Below, piece by piece: positions 1 to 8,694 of a stretch of 64,000 nucleotides of DNA. Position 1 is the stretch's first letter. The number at the start of each line of letters is the position of its first letter. The notes beneath the pieces were generated by a model, which did not search any database, was not told the DNA's origin, and was given only the letters and a program-made list of their open reading frames with translations. A program made the translations under genes and the position numbers. The stretch is from Bhargavaea beijingensis (GTDB lineage Bacteria; Bacillota; Bacilli; Bacillales_A; Planococcaceae). Location of the stretch: positions 123,230 through 187,229 of the forward strand of contig NZ_FNAR01000004.1 in the NCBI RefSeq assembly GCF_900101985.1. The letters run 5' to 3'.

Positions 1-1266
1 GATTTTTTCGGGGCCAACAGTGATGTGCTCGCGGAGCATGGCGAGTGCGGTGTCAGTGCCTTTGCCATTTGTATGGACCTCGGCAAGCGGTTCTCCTTTT
101 GAAACTTGGTCGCCGACTTTCTTTTTCAGGACGATGCCGACGCCCAGATCGATCTGCTCGTCCTTGGTCGAGCGCCCAGCTCCGAGGTGCATGGCGGCAA
201 GGCCGATGTCATCTGCGCCGATGGACTGAACGTAGCCGTCCGATTCGGCCTTGAATTCGATGATTTCCGAGGCCGACGGAAGTTTTTCCGGGTCGTCGAC
301 GATTTCCGGATTGCCGCCCTGGGCTTCAACGAACTTGCGGAACAGTGCAAGTGCTGATCCATCATAGATCACGTTTCGGATCATGCCTTCCGCTTCTTCG
401 ATGCTGCCGGCTTTTCCTCCTGCGACGACCATCCGGCTGCCGAGCTCGATGCAGAGCCGTGTGAGGTCTTCCGGGCCTTCGCCTCTTAGTGTCTCAATCG
501 CTTCTTTCACCTCAAGAGCATTGCCGATTGCATAGCCGAGCGGCTGGCTCATGTCGGAAATGACCGCCATCGTCCTGCGTCCGACGGCATTGCCGATGCC
601 GACCATGGCCTCTGCAAGTTGCCGGGCTTCTTCTTCCGTCTTCATGAAAGCGCCTTCGCCGGTCTTCACATCAAGAACGATGGCATCTGCTCCTGCAGCA
701 ATCTTCTTGCTCATGATGGAACTTGCGATCAGCGGGATGCTATCGACGGTCGCTGTCACGTCACGCAGGGCGTACAGCTTTTTGTCAGCCGGGGTGAGGT
801 TCCCGCTTTGGCCGATGACCGCAAGCTTCAGATTGTTCACCTGGTCGGCAAACTGTTTTTCCGTCAGCTCGATATGGAATCCGCCGATCGCCTCCAGCTT
901 ATCTAGCGTTCCCCCCGTGTGGCCGAGGCCTCGGCCGCTCATCTTGGCGACCGGCACGCCGCACGCCGCGACGATCGGTCCGAGAATCAGTGTCGTCGTG
1001 TCACCGACTCCGCCTGTGGAGTGCTTGTCTACGAGGGTGCCTTCGATGCCGGACAGGTCGATCCGGTCTCCCGAGTCGACCATGGCTTCGGTCAGCATCG
1101 CTTGTTCTTCCTTTTCCATCCCTTCGAAGTAGATGGCCATCAGAAGCGCGCTTGCCTGGTAATCCGGGACGGAATCATCCGTAATTCCATTGATGAAGAA
1201 CCGGATTTCCTCTTCAGTCAGCCTGCCTCCATCCCGCTTTTTCGTGATGATGTCTACCATTCTCAT
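1..1266 (-). CDS. pdp: Pyrimidine-nucleoside phosphorylase (3' end cut off)
   Basis: Phosphorolyses uridine, thymidine and deoxyuridine to free base plus (deoxy)ribose-1-phosphate in nucleoside salvage. 422 codons are visible; the family is about 433 residues, so only some ten C-terminal residues lie outside the window. The phosphate-binding stretch [10 protein letters not shown] is at residues 81-90 and the family signature [16 protein letters not shown] at about 110-125. The start is the ATG at 1266, giving MRMVDII as in the B. subtilis enzyme; a second in-frame ATG is at 1260. It begins 16 bases after the deoB stop, so the two form one operon: Pdp makes the pentose-1-phosphate that DeoB isomerises. 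Confidence 0.96.
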   Translation of the reverse strand, partial: MRMVDIITKKRDGGRLTEEEIRFFINGITDDSVPDYQASALLMAIYFEGMEKEEQAMLTEAMVDSGDRIDLSGIEGTLVDKHSTGGVGDTTTLILGPIVAACGVPVAKMSGRGLGHTGGTLDKLEAIGGFHIELTEKQFADQVNNLKLAVIGQSGNLTPADKKLYALRDVTATVDSIPLIASSIMSKKIAAGADAIVLDVKTGEGAFMKTEEEARQLAEAMVGIGNAVGRRTMAVISDMSQPLGYAIGNALEVKEAIETLRGEGPEDLTRLCIELGSRMVVAGGKAGSIEEAEGMIRNVIYDGSALALFRKFVEAQGGNPEIVDDPEKLPSASEIIEFKAESDGYVQSIGADDIGLAAMHLGAGRSTKDEQIDLGVGIVLKKKVGDQVSKGEPLAEVHTNGKGTDTALAMLREHITVGPEKI

Positions 1267-1282
1267 GTCCATCAACCTACTT

Positions 1283-2467
1283 TCATTTTAAAAATGGAAG
1301 ATAGCTTTCACCGAACTCCGGCATGCTGACGCCAAAATTATCCGCGATGGTGGCACCGACGGAAGCAAAGGTCTTCTGAAGCGGAAGTTCGCCGCCTTCT
1401 GTAAACCTCGGTGAAGCCATGATGACCGGGACGTACTCACGGGTGTGATCGGTCCCCGGCGCCGTCGGATCGTTGCCGTGGTCTGCCGTAATGATCAGCA
1501 GATCATCTTCCCTGAGAGCATTCATGATCTCAGGCATACGCGCGTCAAACTCGGCAAGGGCGTTGCCGTAGCCTTCCGGGTCGCGGCGGTGGCCGAAGAG
1601 CGCATCAAAGTCAACAAGATTTGTGAACGAGAGCCCCTTGAAATCCCGGTTCATCACTTCAAGCAGCTTGTCGACGCCGTCCATATTGGAAGAGGTGCGG
1701 ACCGCATCCGTTACGCCTTCCCCGTTAAAGATATCGGAAATTTTCCCGACCGCAATCACGTCATGGCCGCTGTCTTCCAGTTCGTTCATGACGGTGCGTC
1801 CAAACGGTTTGAGCGCATAATCATGGCGGTTGGTTGTGCGTGTGAAGTTACCCGGCTCTCCGATGAATGGGCGGGCGATGACCCGGCCGACCAGATACTC
1901 CGGCTTCAGCGTGATCTCTCTTGCAATCTCGCAGATTTCGTAAAGCTCCTCTATCGGGATGACCCCTTCGTGCGCGGCAATCTGCAGTACCGGGTCGGCC
2001 GATGTATAGACGATCAGGTCGCCCGATTCCATATGGAGCGGTCCGAGCTCATCAATGATGACGGTTCCGCTGGCAGGCTTATTGCCGATCACCCGTCGTC
2101 CTGTCCGCTCCTCAAGTTCGCGGATCAGGCCATCAGGAAACCCCTCCGGATAAACCTTGAACGGTTTGTCGATGTTCAGGCCCATGATTTCCCAATGCCC
2201 TGTCATCGTATCCTTGCCGACTGAGGCTTCCTGCATGCGCCCATAATAGCCGGACGGTTTTTCTGCTGCCTCAAGCCCCTTTAGCGGGCGGATGTTGGCG
2301 AGGCCGAGCCCTGCCATGTTCGGCATGTTGATTCCGCCTGTCGCTTCTGCGATATGGCCGAGTGTGTCCGCTCCTTCATCACCGAAATCGGCAGCATCCG
2401 GAGCTTCGCCGATGCCGACCGAGTCGAGAACAATCAGATGGATTCGATTAAATGGTTGCGCTGTCAT
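1283..2467 (-). CDS. deoB: Phosphopentomutase
   Basis: Interconverts (deoxy)ribose-1-phosphate and (deoxy)ribose-5-phosphate, feeding nucleoside sugars into central metabolism. 394 residues, the usual length. It is an alkaline-phosphatase-superfamily enzyme: the metal-site Asp is in [12 protein letters not shown] (Asp15), the Thr region in [10 protein letters not shown], and the C-terminal metal ligands in ITADHGNDP and DHTREY. The ATG at 2467 follows AAGGAGG by ten bases. It is co-transcribed with pdp. An inverted repeat at 2503-2517 lies in its upstream region and may be an operator. Confidence 0.97.
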   Translation of the reverse strand: MTAQPFNRIHLIVLDSVGIGEAPDAADFGDEGADTLGHIAEATGGINMPNMAGLGLANIRPLKGLEAAEKPSGYYGRMQEASVGKDTMTGHWEIMGLNIDKPFKVYPEGFPDGLIRELEERTGRRVIGNKPASGTVIIDELGPLHMESGDLIVYTSADPVLQIAAHEGVIPIEELYEICEIAREITLKPEYLVGRVIARPFIGEPGNFTRTTNRHDYALKPFGRTVMNELEDSGHDVIAVGKISDIFNGEGVTDAVRTSSNMDGVDKLLEVMNRDFKGLSFTNLVDFDALFGHRRDPEGYGNALAEFDARMPEIMNALREDDLLIITADHGNDPTAPGTDHTREYVPVIMASPRFTEGGELPLQKTFASVGATIADNFGVSMPEFGESYLPFLK

Positions 2468-2502
2468 TGTCGCAAAACCTCCTTGGCACTTCTTATACCC
2501 AT

Positions 2503-2517
2503 TACAGAATTACTGTA
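2503..2517. promoter_or_regulatory. Inverted repeat upstream of deoB-pdp
   Basis: TACAG-AATTA-CTGTA is a perfect 5-5-5 inverted repeat, 36 bases before the deoB start. On the minus strand it overlaps a TACAGT that could serve as a -10 element, though I see no good -35. It differs from the known B. subtilis DeoR operator (half-sites ATTGAA/TTCAAT). An operator role is inference from position and symmetry. Confidence 0.4.
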
Positions 2518-2554
2518 CCACAAATCAGAGGTCTGACGTCACGTTTTGCCCGTT

Positions 2555-3457
2555 TTACGCACGGGGATGAAACTTGCTGTAGACATCCTTAAGCCGGGTC
2601 TTGCTGACATGGGTGTATATCTGTGTTGTCGAGATGTCGGCATGTCCGAGCATTTCCTGGATCGCACGAAGGTCCGCGCCATTCTCCACAAGATGCGTGG
2701 CAAATGAATGCCGCAGAGTGTGCGGAGTGAGCTCTTTCGTGATACCCGCTTTTTTCGCATGCTGATTCAACAGCTTCCAGACTCCCTGGCGTGTCAGGCG
2801 TCCGCCCCGTGAATTGACGAACAGCGCATCCTGTGACCGGTCCCCCTTCAGCATCAGTGGCCTTGCCTGCTCCACATATGCCGTGACCGCGTCGATCGCA
2901 TTCCTGCCTAGCGGAACGATCCGTTCCTTGCCGCCCTTACCGAACACGCGGGCAAATCCCATGGACAGATGGACATCCCCGGTATTCATCCCGATGCACT
3001 CGCTGACACGCATGCCGGTCCCGTACAGCATTTCCAGCATGGCCCGGTCCCTTATACCCGCAGGTTTTGAACGGTCCGGAGCGGCGATGAGCGAGTCGAC
3101 TTCCCCGACGGACAGCACCCGCGGCAGTTTCATCTCGAGTTTCGGAAGATCCAGCTGGATGGTCGGATCGGTCGTGGTGATCCGCTCCCTTACCAGGAAC
3201 TGATGGAAAGAGCGGATTGAGGAGATATGCCGGGAAATCGTCCTGGGCGATTTCCCGCCTCGCTCCAAAACTTGCAGGTAGCCGAGGATATGCGCACGGG
3301 TGACGCCATCCAGGCTGCCGGGCTGCACCTCTTTTTCCAGATAGCGGATGTAGCCAAGAAGGTCCCTTTTGTAAGACCCGATCGTATTTTCCGCCAGCTG
3401 GCGCTCGACTCTCAAAAAATGAAGGTAGTCGTTCAGCGCGTCTTCCGCCTCTTTCAT
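2555..3457 (-). CDS. xerD: Tyrosine recombinase XerD
   Basis: Resolves chromosome dimers at dif together with XerC. 300 residues, the normal size. The N-terminal SAM-like core-binding domain covers about residues 1-95. All catalytic residues can be placed: Arg150 (GTGMRVSEC), Lys174, His246 and Arg249 (PHTLRHSF), His272 (LGHADIS) and the nucleophile Tyr281 (QIYTHV). The reading frame stays open upstream, but the ATG at 3457 is chosen because AAAGGGGAG precedes it and the protein then has family length. It follows fur after 73 bases that contain a terminator. The small yqzK gene found between fur and xerD in B. subtilis is absent. Confidence 0.96.
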   Translation of the reverse strand: MKEAEDALNDYLHFLRVERQLAENTIGSYKRDLLGYIRYLEKEVQPGSLDGVTRAHILGYLQVLERGGKSPRTISRHISSIRSFHQFLVRERITTTDPTIQLDLPKLEMKLPRVLSVGEVDSLIAAPDRSKPAGIRDRAMLEMLYGTGMRVSECIGMNTGDVHLSMGFARVFGKGGKERIVPLGRNAIDAVTAYVEQARPLMLKGDRSQDALFVNSRGGRLTRQGVWKLLNQHAKKAGITKELTPHTLRHSFATHLVENGADLRAIQEMLGHADISTTQIYTHVSKTRLKDVYSKFHPRA

Positions 3458-3487
3458 ATTCTCTCCCCTTTCCGGACTGATCCATAT

Positions 3488-3517
3488 GAAAAAAGGACAG
3501 CTTTCGCCATCCTGTCC
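3488..3517 (-). terminator. Terminator after fur
   Basis: On the minus strand GGACAG, an 11-base loop, CTGTCC and then six T. It lies just past the fur stop and before the xerD ribosome binding site. Confidence 0.65.
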
Positions 3518-3530
3518 GTTTCTGTTATTC

Positions 3531-3986
3531 TCATTCTTTCTCTTCATTTCCTTCACCGCAGCGGCTGCAGATGCCGTGGAATGTAAGCCTGTGGTCCTTG
3601 ATGCGGAAATTCCAGCGGTCTTCGACAATCTGTTCGACGTCACCCAGCAGATCTTCCTGGATTTCATCCACCGCACCGCACTCGATGCACACTAGATGGT
3701 GATGGAAATGGGCGGCACCTTCCTGCCGCAGATCAAAGCGGGATACGCCGTCCCCAAAGTTGATCTTGTCGACGACTTTCAGTTCAGTCAGCAGCTCCAG
3801 TGTCCGATAGACAGTTGCAAGCCCGATTTCGGGCGATTTTTCTTTGACGAGCAGATAGACATCCTCTGCGCTGAGGTGGTCTTCCTCATGCTCCAGCAGT
3901 ACAGAGACCGTGGCTTCGCGCTGGGGCGTCAGTTTGTATTTCGCATTGTGGAGCTGCTTTTTTATGCGTTCGATCCTGCTTTCCAT
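3531..3986 (-). CDS. fur: Ferric uptake regulator family repressor
   Basis: DNA-binding metal-responsive repressor of the Fur family. 151 residues: winged-helix domain to about residue 85 (recognition region IGLATVYRTLELL), then the dimerisation domain. The structural zinc site is complete (Cys100, Cys103, Cys140, Cys143), and the HFHHHLVC stretch carries regulatory-metal ligands. Fur, PerR and Zur are hard to separate by eye; position between spoIIM and xerD, as in B. subtilis, favours Fur proper. It has its own promoter (4012-4040) and a Fur-box-like palindrome upstream (4075-4089), which suggests autoregulation. Confidence 0.93.
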   Translation of the reverse strand: MESRIERIKKQLHNAKYKLTPQREATVSVLLEHEEDHLSAEDVYLLVKEKSPEIGLATVYRTLELLTELKVVDKINFGDGVSRFDLRQEGAAHFHHHLVCIECGAVDEIQEDLLGDVEQIVEDRWNFRIKDHRLTFHGICSRCGEGNEEKE

Positions 3987-4011
3987 GAGACGCCCCCCTC
4001 AAACTGTACTT

Positions 4012-4040
4012 ATTATATCAACCTGGCCGGCTGGTTACAA
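4012..4040 (-). promoter_or_regulatory. fur promoter (sigma-A)
   Basis: On the minus strand TTGTAA (4035-4040), a 17-base spacer and TATAAT (4012-4017). The ribosome binding site GAGGGGGGC follows just before the ATG at 3986. Confidence 0.75.
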
Positions 4041-4074
4041 GAGTTCCAGCACATTAACGACAATCATTACAATA

Positions 4075-4089
4075 TGATTATCATTTTCA
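4075..4089. promoter_or_regulatory. Fur box-like 7-1-7 palindrome
   Basis: TGATTATCATTTTCA matches the Fur consensus TGATAAT-N-ATTATCA at 12 of 14 defined positions. It overlaps the last bases of the spoIIM-like gene and sits about 35 bases upstream of the fur -35. Related ATCATT and AATTATCA half-sites flank it at 4063-4095. It fits a PerR box (TTATAAT-N-ATTATAA) less well. Confidence 0.6.
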
Positions 4090-4599
4090 ATTATCAAGGA
4101 AAATGAACAGGCCGATTTCCGATGCAAGGATGGCAGCGGAAAGTGCAGCGACCCGAATCACTGCTTCTTTCCGGTGTCTGCTGAAATATTTTTTCAGCAT
4201 AAATGGAGGCGAGAGATTCATGCAGAACACGATGTACAGCATTGTGAGCAGAAGCTGGGCGGGAAACCACCAGGCGGCATAAAACGTGATTGCCCCATCC
4301 TGGCTGATCAGGTAGGTCGAAGCAAAGCCGAAAAACACGGTTCTCAGGCCGGCGACGAACATGACCGCGTGCCGCAGTGCAGCGTGGGATGCCAGGAACA
4401 GGGCCAGTCCATGAAACGCCAGAAAAGCAAGGATAGCCCGGTACGGTTTCGCCGGTGTCACAAGATCGAGGCGCGGATCAAGAAAGACGGTGACTGTTTC
4501 CGACATGCCCGCTTCTGCAAAGCGGAACAGGACAGTACCGCCCGTAAATCCGATAATAAGTAATGTAAGCAGGTAAAGAAAAGGGAGCGATCGCTGCAT
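4087..4599 (-). CDS. spoIIM: SpoIIM-like stage II sporulation membrane protein
   Basis: 170-residue hydrophobic protein with about five membrane segments (roughly residues 6-24, 55-73, 76-97, 105-128 and 148-166). Placed between nudF and fur, exactly where spoIIM lies in B. subtilis. The central GLRTVFFGFASTYL...GAITFYAAWWFPAQLLL stretch resembles the SpoIIM region around its GFLVGFTVGF motif. SpoIIM forms the septal peptidoglycan-degrading DMP complex with SpoIID and SpoIIP during engulfment. The protein is shorter (B. subtilis about 214 residues) and divergent, so the name rests mainly on synteny and topology. The ATG at 4599 is preferred: GGAGG stands eight bases before it, while an in-frame GTG at 4608 overlaps that site. 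Confidence 0.6.
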   Translation of the reverse strand: MQRSLPFLYLLTLLIIGFTGGTVLFRFAEAGMSETVTVFLDPRLDLVTPAKPYRAILAFLAFHGLALFLASHAALRHAVMFVAGLRTVFFGFASTYLISQDGAITFYAAWWFPAQLLLTMLYIVFCMNLSPPFMLKKYFSRHRKEAVIRVAALSAAILASEIGLFIFLDN

Positions 4600-4653
4600 G
4601 GGCTGCACCTCCGGAGGATTTGTACAACCTATGCCTGTCCGCTCCCTGACATG

Positions 4654-5202
4654 TCATTTCCTTCTGCCGGACCGCTCCGCCCAAAGAATGGCGAAAGCCG
4701 TTTTTGCGTCACGGATTTGTCCTTCATCAAGCATCACGACCGCTTCTTCCAGAGGGATTTCCAGCAGCTCGACGAACTCATCTTCGTCGCCTTGCGCCGG
4801 ATTGTCGACTTTATGGAGGCCGGTCGCGGCGAACAGATGAATCGTCTCATCGGCAAATCCCGGTGAAGTCGCAAATGTCATCACCGGCTCCAACTTGTCG
4901 CTTGAATAGCCGGTCTCCTCTTCCAGTTCCCTTCTGGCCGTCACTTCAGGCGCTTCCCCGGGCTCAAGCTTTCCGGCCGGCACTTCCAGAAGGGTCGTGC
5001 CCAGCGCCTTCCGGTATTGTTCAACCATGACAATCTTTCCATCATCGGTGATCGGAATCAGAGCCACTGCGCCCGGATGCCTGACAAGCTCCCTTTTCGA
5101 AGGCTTTCCGTCCGGCAGGATCACATCGTCGATTTCAAGGCGGATGATTTTCCCGTCGTAGACAGTCTCCGTATGTATTGTCCGTTCCTCAAACTTATCC
5201 AT
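4654..5202 (-). CDS. nudF: ADP-ribose pyrophosphatase (Nudix)
   Basis: Hydrolyses ADP-ribose to AMP and ribose-5-phosphate. 182 residues, matching B. subtilis NudF (185). The Nudix box is complete: G-x5-E-x7-REL-x-EE-x-G, seen as GKLEPGE...ARRELEEETGY. The ATG at 5202 is chosen because AAAGGGA stands seven bases upstream and the N-terminus MDKFEERTI aligns with the family. It is divergent from yqkF with only 66 bases between the starts, and spoIIM-like follows 54 bases after its stop. Confidence 0.93.
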   Translation of the reverse strand: MDKFEERTIHTETVYDGKIIRLEIDDVILPDGKPSKRELVRHPGAVALIPITDDGKIVMVEQYRKALGTTLLEVPAGKLEPGEAPEVTARRELEEETGYSSDKLEPVMTFATSPGFADETIHLFAATGLHKVDNPAQGDEDEFVELLEIPLEEAVVMLDEGQIRDAKTAFAILWAERSGRRK

Positions 5203-5268
5203 TGGACCATCCCTTTCTGTTGGTCGTCCTTGCGCATTCATTATACTATGGATTCGGGAGGAGATACG

Positions 5269-6171
5269 ATGAAGACACGGAAACTTGGCAAGACCGGTCC
5301 GGTTATATCGGAAATCGGACTTGGATGCATGTCGCTTCCGGATGATGCCGGCAAAGCGGAGCGCATCGTTCAGGCGGCACTGGACGCCGGAATCAACTAT
5401 TTCGACACTGCCGACCTGTATGGACGCGGCAGAAATGAGGAATTGCTCGGCAAGGCATTTGGCAACAGGCGGCAGGACATCATCCTTGCCACCAAGGTAG
5501 GCAACAGCTGGACCGATGGCAAGGAGGGATGGGAATGGGATCCGTCACCTGGCCATATCCGCAAATCCGTGCACAACAGCCTGAAACGCCTTGGCACCGA
5601 CTATATTGATGTTTACCAACTGCACGGCGGGACTGCGGAAGATGACCTCGATGCCATCATCAGTGTGTTCGACGACCTGAAACGGGAAGGACTGATCCGC
5701 CATTACGGAATTTCATCCATCCGCCCGAATGTTTTTTTGCCATTTTTGAAGAACAGCTCCGCGGTTTCGAACATGATGCAGTATAGCCTGCTTGACCGAA
5801 GGCCGGAGGAATGGTTCGCCGACATCAGCGATGCAGGTGCTTCTGTCGTCGCGCGCGGGCCGCTGGCAAAAGGACTCCTGACATCCGAAGCGGAAAAACG
5901 GGTTGAGGCGGCGGACGGGTATCTCTCGTACTCGTCCGGTGAACTCCGTAAACTGATTGCCGGGTTCGGAAGGCTGACGGGCGCTCTTCATTCGGCGGCT
6001 CTCGCATTTGTCCTCGAAAACGGCGCGGTGGCTTCTGCCATCACGGGGGCGAGCAGTGAAGAACAGCTGCACGAGACTCTCAACGCTTATGACAGCATGC
6101 CCGACAGCGAAACCGTCCGGACTTATGCCGCCCTTACAGCCGAAGATCGATATGAAAAGCACCGGGAATGA
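5269..6171 (+). CDS. yqkF: Aldo/keto reductase (YqkF family)
   Basis: NADPH-dependent oxidoreductase of the aldo/keto reductase fold; the substrate is unknown. 300 residues. The catalytic tetrad can be traced: Asp and Tyr in FDTADLYGRGRNE, Lys in ILATKVGNSW, and His in VYQLHGGT. The nicotinamide/NADP end is seen as SAITGASSEEQL. The ATG at 5269 follows GGGAGGAG by six bases. Its neighbours nudF and yqkE are the same as in B. subtilis. Its stop codon lies in the loop of the shared terminator at 6155-6188. Confidence 0.92.
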   Translation: MKTRKLGKTGPVISEIGLGCMSLPDDAGKAERIVQAALDAGINYFDTADLYGRGRNEELLGKAFGNRRQDIILATKVGNSWTDGKEGWEWDPSPGHIRKSVHNSLKRLGTDYIDVYQLHGGTAEDDLDAIISVFDDLKREGLIRHYGISSIRPNVFLPFLKNSSAVSNMMQYSLLDRRPEEWFADISDAGASVVARGPLAKGLLTSEAEKRVEAADGYLSYSSGELRKLIAGFGRLTGALHSAALAFVLENGAVASAITGASSEEQLHETLNAYDSMPDSETVRTYAALTAEDRYEKHRE

Positions 6172-6188
6172 TGTCCCGGTGCTTTTTT
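6155..6188. terminator. Bidirectional terminator between yqkF and yqkE
   Basis: AAAAGCACCGGGA and TCCCGGTGCTTTTTT form a strong A/T-flanked hairpin that can end transcription from both sides. The yqkF stop codon is in the loop. Confidence 0.88.
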
Positions 6189-6200
6189 GGCGGACGGTTT

Positions 6201-6452
6201 TTAATACTTGGAGCCCTTGTCGCCGTATTGATCAAGAAGTTCTCCGAACGACATGGTCTTTTCCCGTTCACGGCGCTCTTTCGCCTTCTGAGCGAGGCGT
6301 CTTTCCTCTTCTTCCTTCTCGGTTTTGAGGAGCGCCAGTTTGGCTTTCTTCAGTTGATCCAGTGTATCCCCGCCGAGTCCGTCAGCGAGTGTCGGCCGGC
6401 CGTCCTGCTTCTGGGCAGCCGCTTTCCGCTGCCGCGGTTTCTTTTTGGACAC
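6201..6452 (-). CDS. yqkE: YqkE-like small basic protein (DUF3886)
   Basis: 83 residues, very rich in Lys, Arg and Glu. A predicted helical, probably coiled-coil middle (QLKKAKLALLKTEKEEEERR) is followed by the conserved tail MSFGELLDQY. The function is unknown. Size, composition and position next to yqkF match B. subtilis YqkE. The start is GTG at 6452, with AAGGTG about five bases upstream. Confidence 0.8.
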   Translation of the reverse strand: MSKKKPRQRKAAAQKQDGRPTLADGLGGDTLDQLKKAKLALLKTEKEEEERRLAQKAKERREREKTMSFGELLDQYGDKGSKY

Positions 6453-6474
6453 ACAATCACCTTCTTTCCATCAT

Positions 6475-7659
6475 TCACGGACGGCGCACGACTGTCGCGA
6501 CCCCCTGGCCGCCACCGATGCACAGTGTGGCAAGCCCCGTCTTGGCATCACGCCGCTTCATCTCATGCAGCAGCGTCACGAGAATCCGCGCACCACTAGC
6601 ACCGATCGGGTGGCCGAGCGCAATCGCGCCGCCATTGACATTCAGTTTATCATGGTCGAACTTCAGCTCACGGTCGACGGCAATCGATTGTGCCGCGAAT
6701 GCTTCGTTCGCTTCGACAAGATCCATGTCCCCGAGCTCCAGTCCGGCTTTGTCCAATGCCTTTCTCACTGCCTGGACCGGGCCGATGCCCATCACGGCCG
6801 GGTCCACTCCGGCATTGCCATTTGCGGCAATAACCGCGAGCGGATCGATGCCAAGCTCATCGGCCTTTTCTTTGGACATGACGACAAATGCCGCCGCACC
6901 GTCATTGATGCCGGAAGCATTCCCTGCAGTGACGCTTCCCTCTTTTTTAAATGCCGGGCGGAGCTTCGCCAGCTTTTCCGCCGTAGAGCCCGCCTTCACG
7001 TGCTCGTCGTTTTTAAAGAGGATCGGATCTCCCTTGCGTTGCGGGATTTCAACAGGAACAATCTCCTCCTCGAAGCGTCCTGCTTCGATGGCAGCCGCCG
7101 CCCGCTCTTGTGAACGCGCCGCGAACCTATCCTGTTCCTCACGGCTGATACCATACCGATCACACAGGTTCTCTGCCGTGATGCCCATATGATAGTCGTT
7201 GAAAGCGCACCAGAGGCCGTCCGAAAGCATGCTGTCGATCAATTTCTGGTCACCCATCTTGAAGCCGTCACGTGCCCCTTTAAGGAGGTGCGGTGCCTGG
7301 CTCATATTTTCCATGCCTCCTGCAACAACGATGTCGGCTTCCCCCGCCTTGATCGCCTGTGCAGCCAGATGAACCGCTTTCAATCCGGAACCGCACACTT
7401 TGTTGATTGTCAGAGACGGAACCGCTTCCGGAAGTCCGGCCTTGATGGATGCCTGGCGGGCCGGGTTTTGTCCGAGTCCTGCCTGGAGCACATTGCCCAT
7501 GATCACTTCATCTACTTGCTCCCCGTCCACGCCGGCGCGGGAAAGCGCTTCCCGGATTGCGATGCCCCCCAGTTCAGTTGCCGGAATGTCCTTCAGCGAT
7601 CCCAGAAATGTGCCGATTGCCGTACGTACAGCGCTTGCGATAACCACTTCTTTTGCCAT
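6475..7659 (-). CDS. Acetyl-CoA C-acetyltransferase (thiolase)
   Basis: Condenses two acetyl-CoA to acetoacetyl-CoA or performs the reverse thiolysis. 394 residues. The acyl-carrying Cys89 is in [11 protein letters not shown], the catalytic His in GHPIGASG, and the second Cys in CIGGGQG near the C-terminus, so the active site is complete. The ATG at 7659 follows a GGGGAGATGGGG site. It is divergent from an HMG-CoA-lyase-like gene 89 bases away, which suggests a shared role in acyl-CoA, ketone body or branched-chain amino acid metabolism. A biosynthetic versus degradative role cannot be told from sequence. Confidence 0.93.
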   Translation of the reverse strand: MAKEVVIASAVRTAIGTFLGSLKDIPATELGGIAIREALSRAGVDGEQVDEVIMGNVLQAGLGQNPARQASIKAGLPEAVPSLTINKVCGSGLKAVHLAAQAIKAGEADIVVAGGMENMSQAPHLLKGARDGFKMGDQKLIDSMLSDGLWCAFNDYHMGITAENLCDRYGISREEQDRFAARSQERAAAAIEAGRFEEEIVPVEIPQRKGDPILFKNDEHVKAGSTAEKLAKLRPAFKKEGSVTAGNASGINDGAAAFVVMSKEKADELGIDPLAVIAANGNAGVDPAVMGIGPVQAVRKALDKAGLELGDMDLVEANEAFAAQSIAVDRELKFDHDKLNVNGGAIALGHPIGASGARILVTLLHEMKRRDAKTGLATLCIGGGQGVATVVRRP

Positions 7660-7748
7660 TTCCCCATCTCCCCTTTACATTCATCCTCTTATTGCCTTGC
7701 CCCGCTCCGTCCGCATCCTTACAATTGGATACAAGGAGGGGGTTTGTC

Positions 7749-8657
7749 ATGTTAAGTCTACCAAAAAAAGTGTCGATTATCGAGGTAGGGCCGAGAGACG
7801 GTCTGCAGAATGAGAAAAACCAGGTCCCGACGGATGTGAAGCTTCACTTTATCCGCGCGCTGCAGGATGCGGGTGTCGGCGAAATGGAGCTTACATCTTT
7901 CGTATCGCCTAAATGGGTGCCGCAGATGGGGGATGCGGCAGACATCATGGCCGGGGCAAAGCGGATCGGCAGACAGTTCGTTCTTGCACCAAACGAGCGG
8001 GGAATTGCCAATGCAAGAGCTGCGGGGGCAGATAGCATCGCCGTGTTTGTGGGTGTGACGGATGCATTTAATAAGAAAAACATTAATAGGACGACAGATG
8101 AAAGCATGGAGCAGCTGACTCCGCTCATTCAAAAGATGAAAGAGGACGGCCTGTTCGTGCGCGCCTGCATTTCGACTGCATTTCACTGCCCGTTCGAAGG
8201 CCCGGTTGATCCCGAACGCACAGTGAATCTGTGCAAACGCTTCGCAAGACTGGGCGTGGATGAATTAAGCGTGGCCGATACGATCGGGATGGCGACGCCT
8301 CAAGAAAGTGAGCTCCTGTTCAGCCGCCTGAAGGAAGAACTCCCGGATATTTTGATGACAGCGCACTTCCACGACACTCGCAAAATGGCGCTCGCCAATA
8401 TCTTTGCGTCACTTCAGGCAGGCGTCGACCGGTTTGATGCATCGGCCGGCGGACTGGGCGGCTGCCCGTTCGCCCCGGGTGCCACTGGCAACGTCGCGAC
8501 CGAGGATGTGGTCAATATGCTGGAGCGGATGGACATCGATACAGGCATTTCGGTTGAAGGCATTTGCCGTGCGGTCGACGTAGTGGCGTCTCACGTTTCA
8601 CGCCCAATTTCCACGGGCATGTATACACTGTATAAGAACGCACATCGTATAGGATAA
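7749..8657 (+). CDS. Hydroxymethylglutaryl-CoA lyase family protein
   Basis: Predicted to cleave HMG-CoA to acetoacetate and acetyl-CoA, the last step of leucine breakdown (YngG-like). 302 residues, a TIM-barrel of the HMGL/DRE-TIM family: EVGPRDGLQNE at the N-terminus supplies the metal Asp and Arg, AHFHDTR the metal-binding His pair, and GGLGGCPFAPGATGN the catalytic Cys loop. The start is the ATG at 7749 after AAGGAGGGGG. No leucine-degradation neighbours follow; the thiolase upstream on the other strand could use its acetoacetyl product after activation. Other lyases of this fold are possible but less likely. Confidence 0.88.
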   Translation: MLSLPKKVSIIEVGPRDGLQNEKNQVPTDVKLHFIRALQDAGVGEMELTSFVSPKWVPQMGDAADIMAGAKRIGRQFVLAPNERGIANARAAGADSIAVFVGVTDAFNKKNINRTTDESMEQLTPLIQKMKEDGLFVRACISTAFHCPFEGPVDPERTVNLCKRFARLGVDELSVADTIGMATPQESELLFSRLKEELPDILMTAHFHDTRKMALANIFASLQAGVDRFDASAGGLGGCPFAPGATGNVATEDVVNMLERMDIDTGISVEGICRAVDVVASHVSRPISTGMYTLYKNAHRIG

Positions 8658-8694
8658 GAACGAATCTTAACTTGGAAGGAGGCCATTTAATTCT

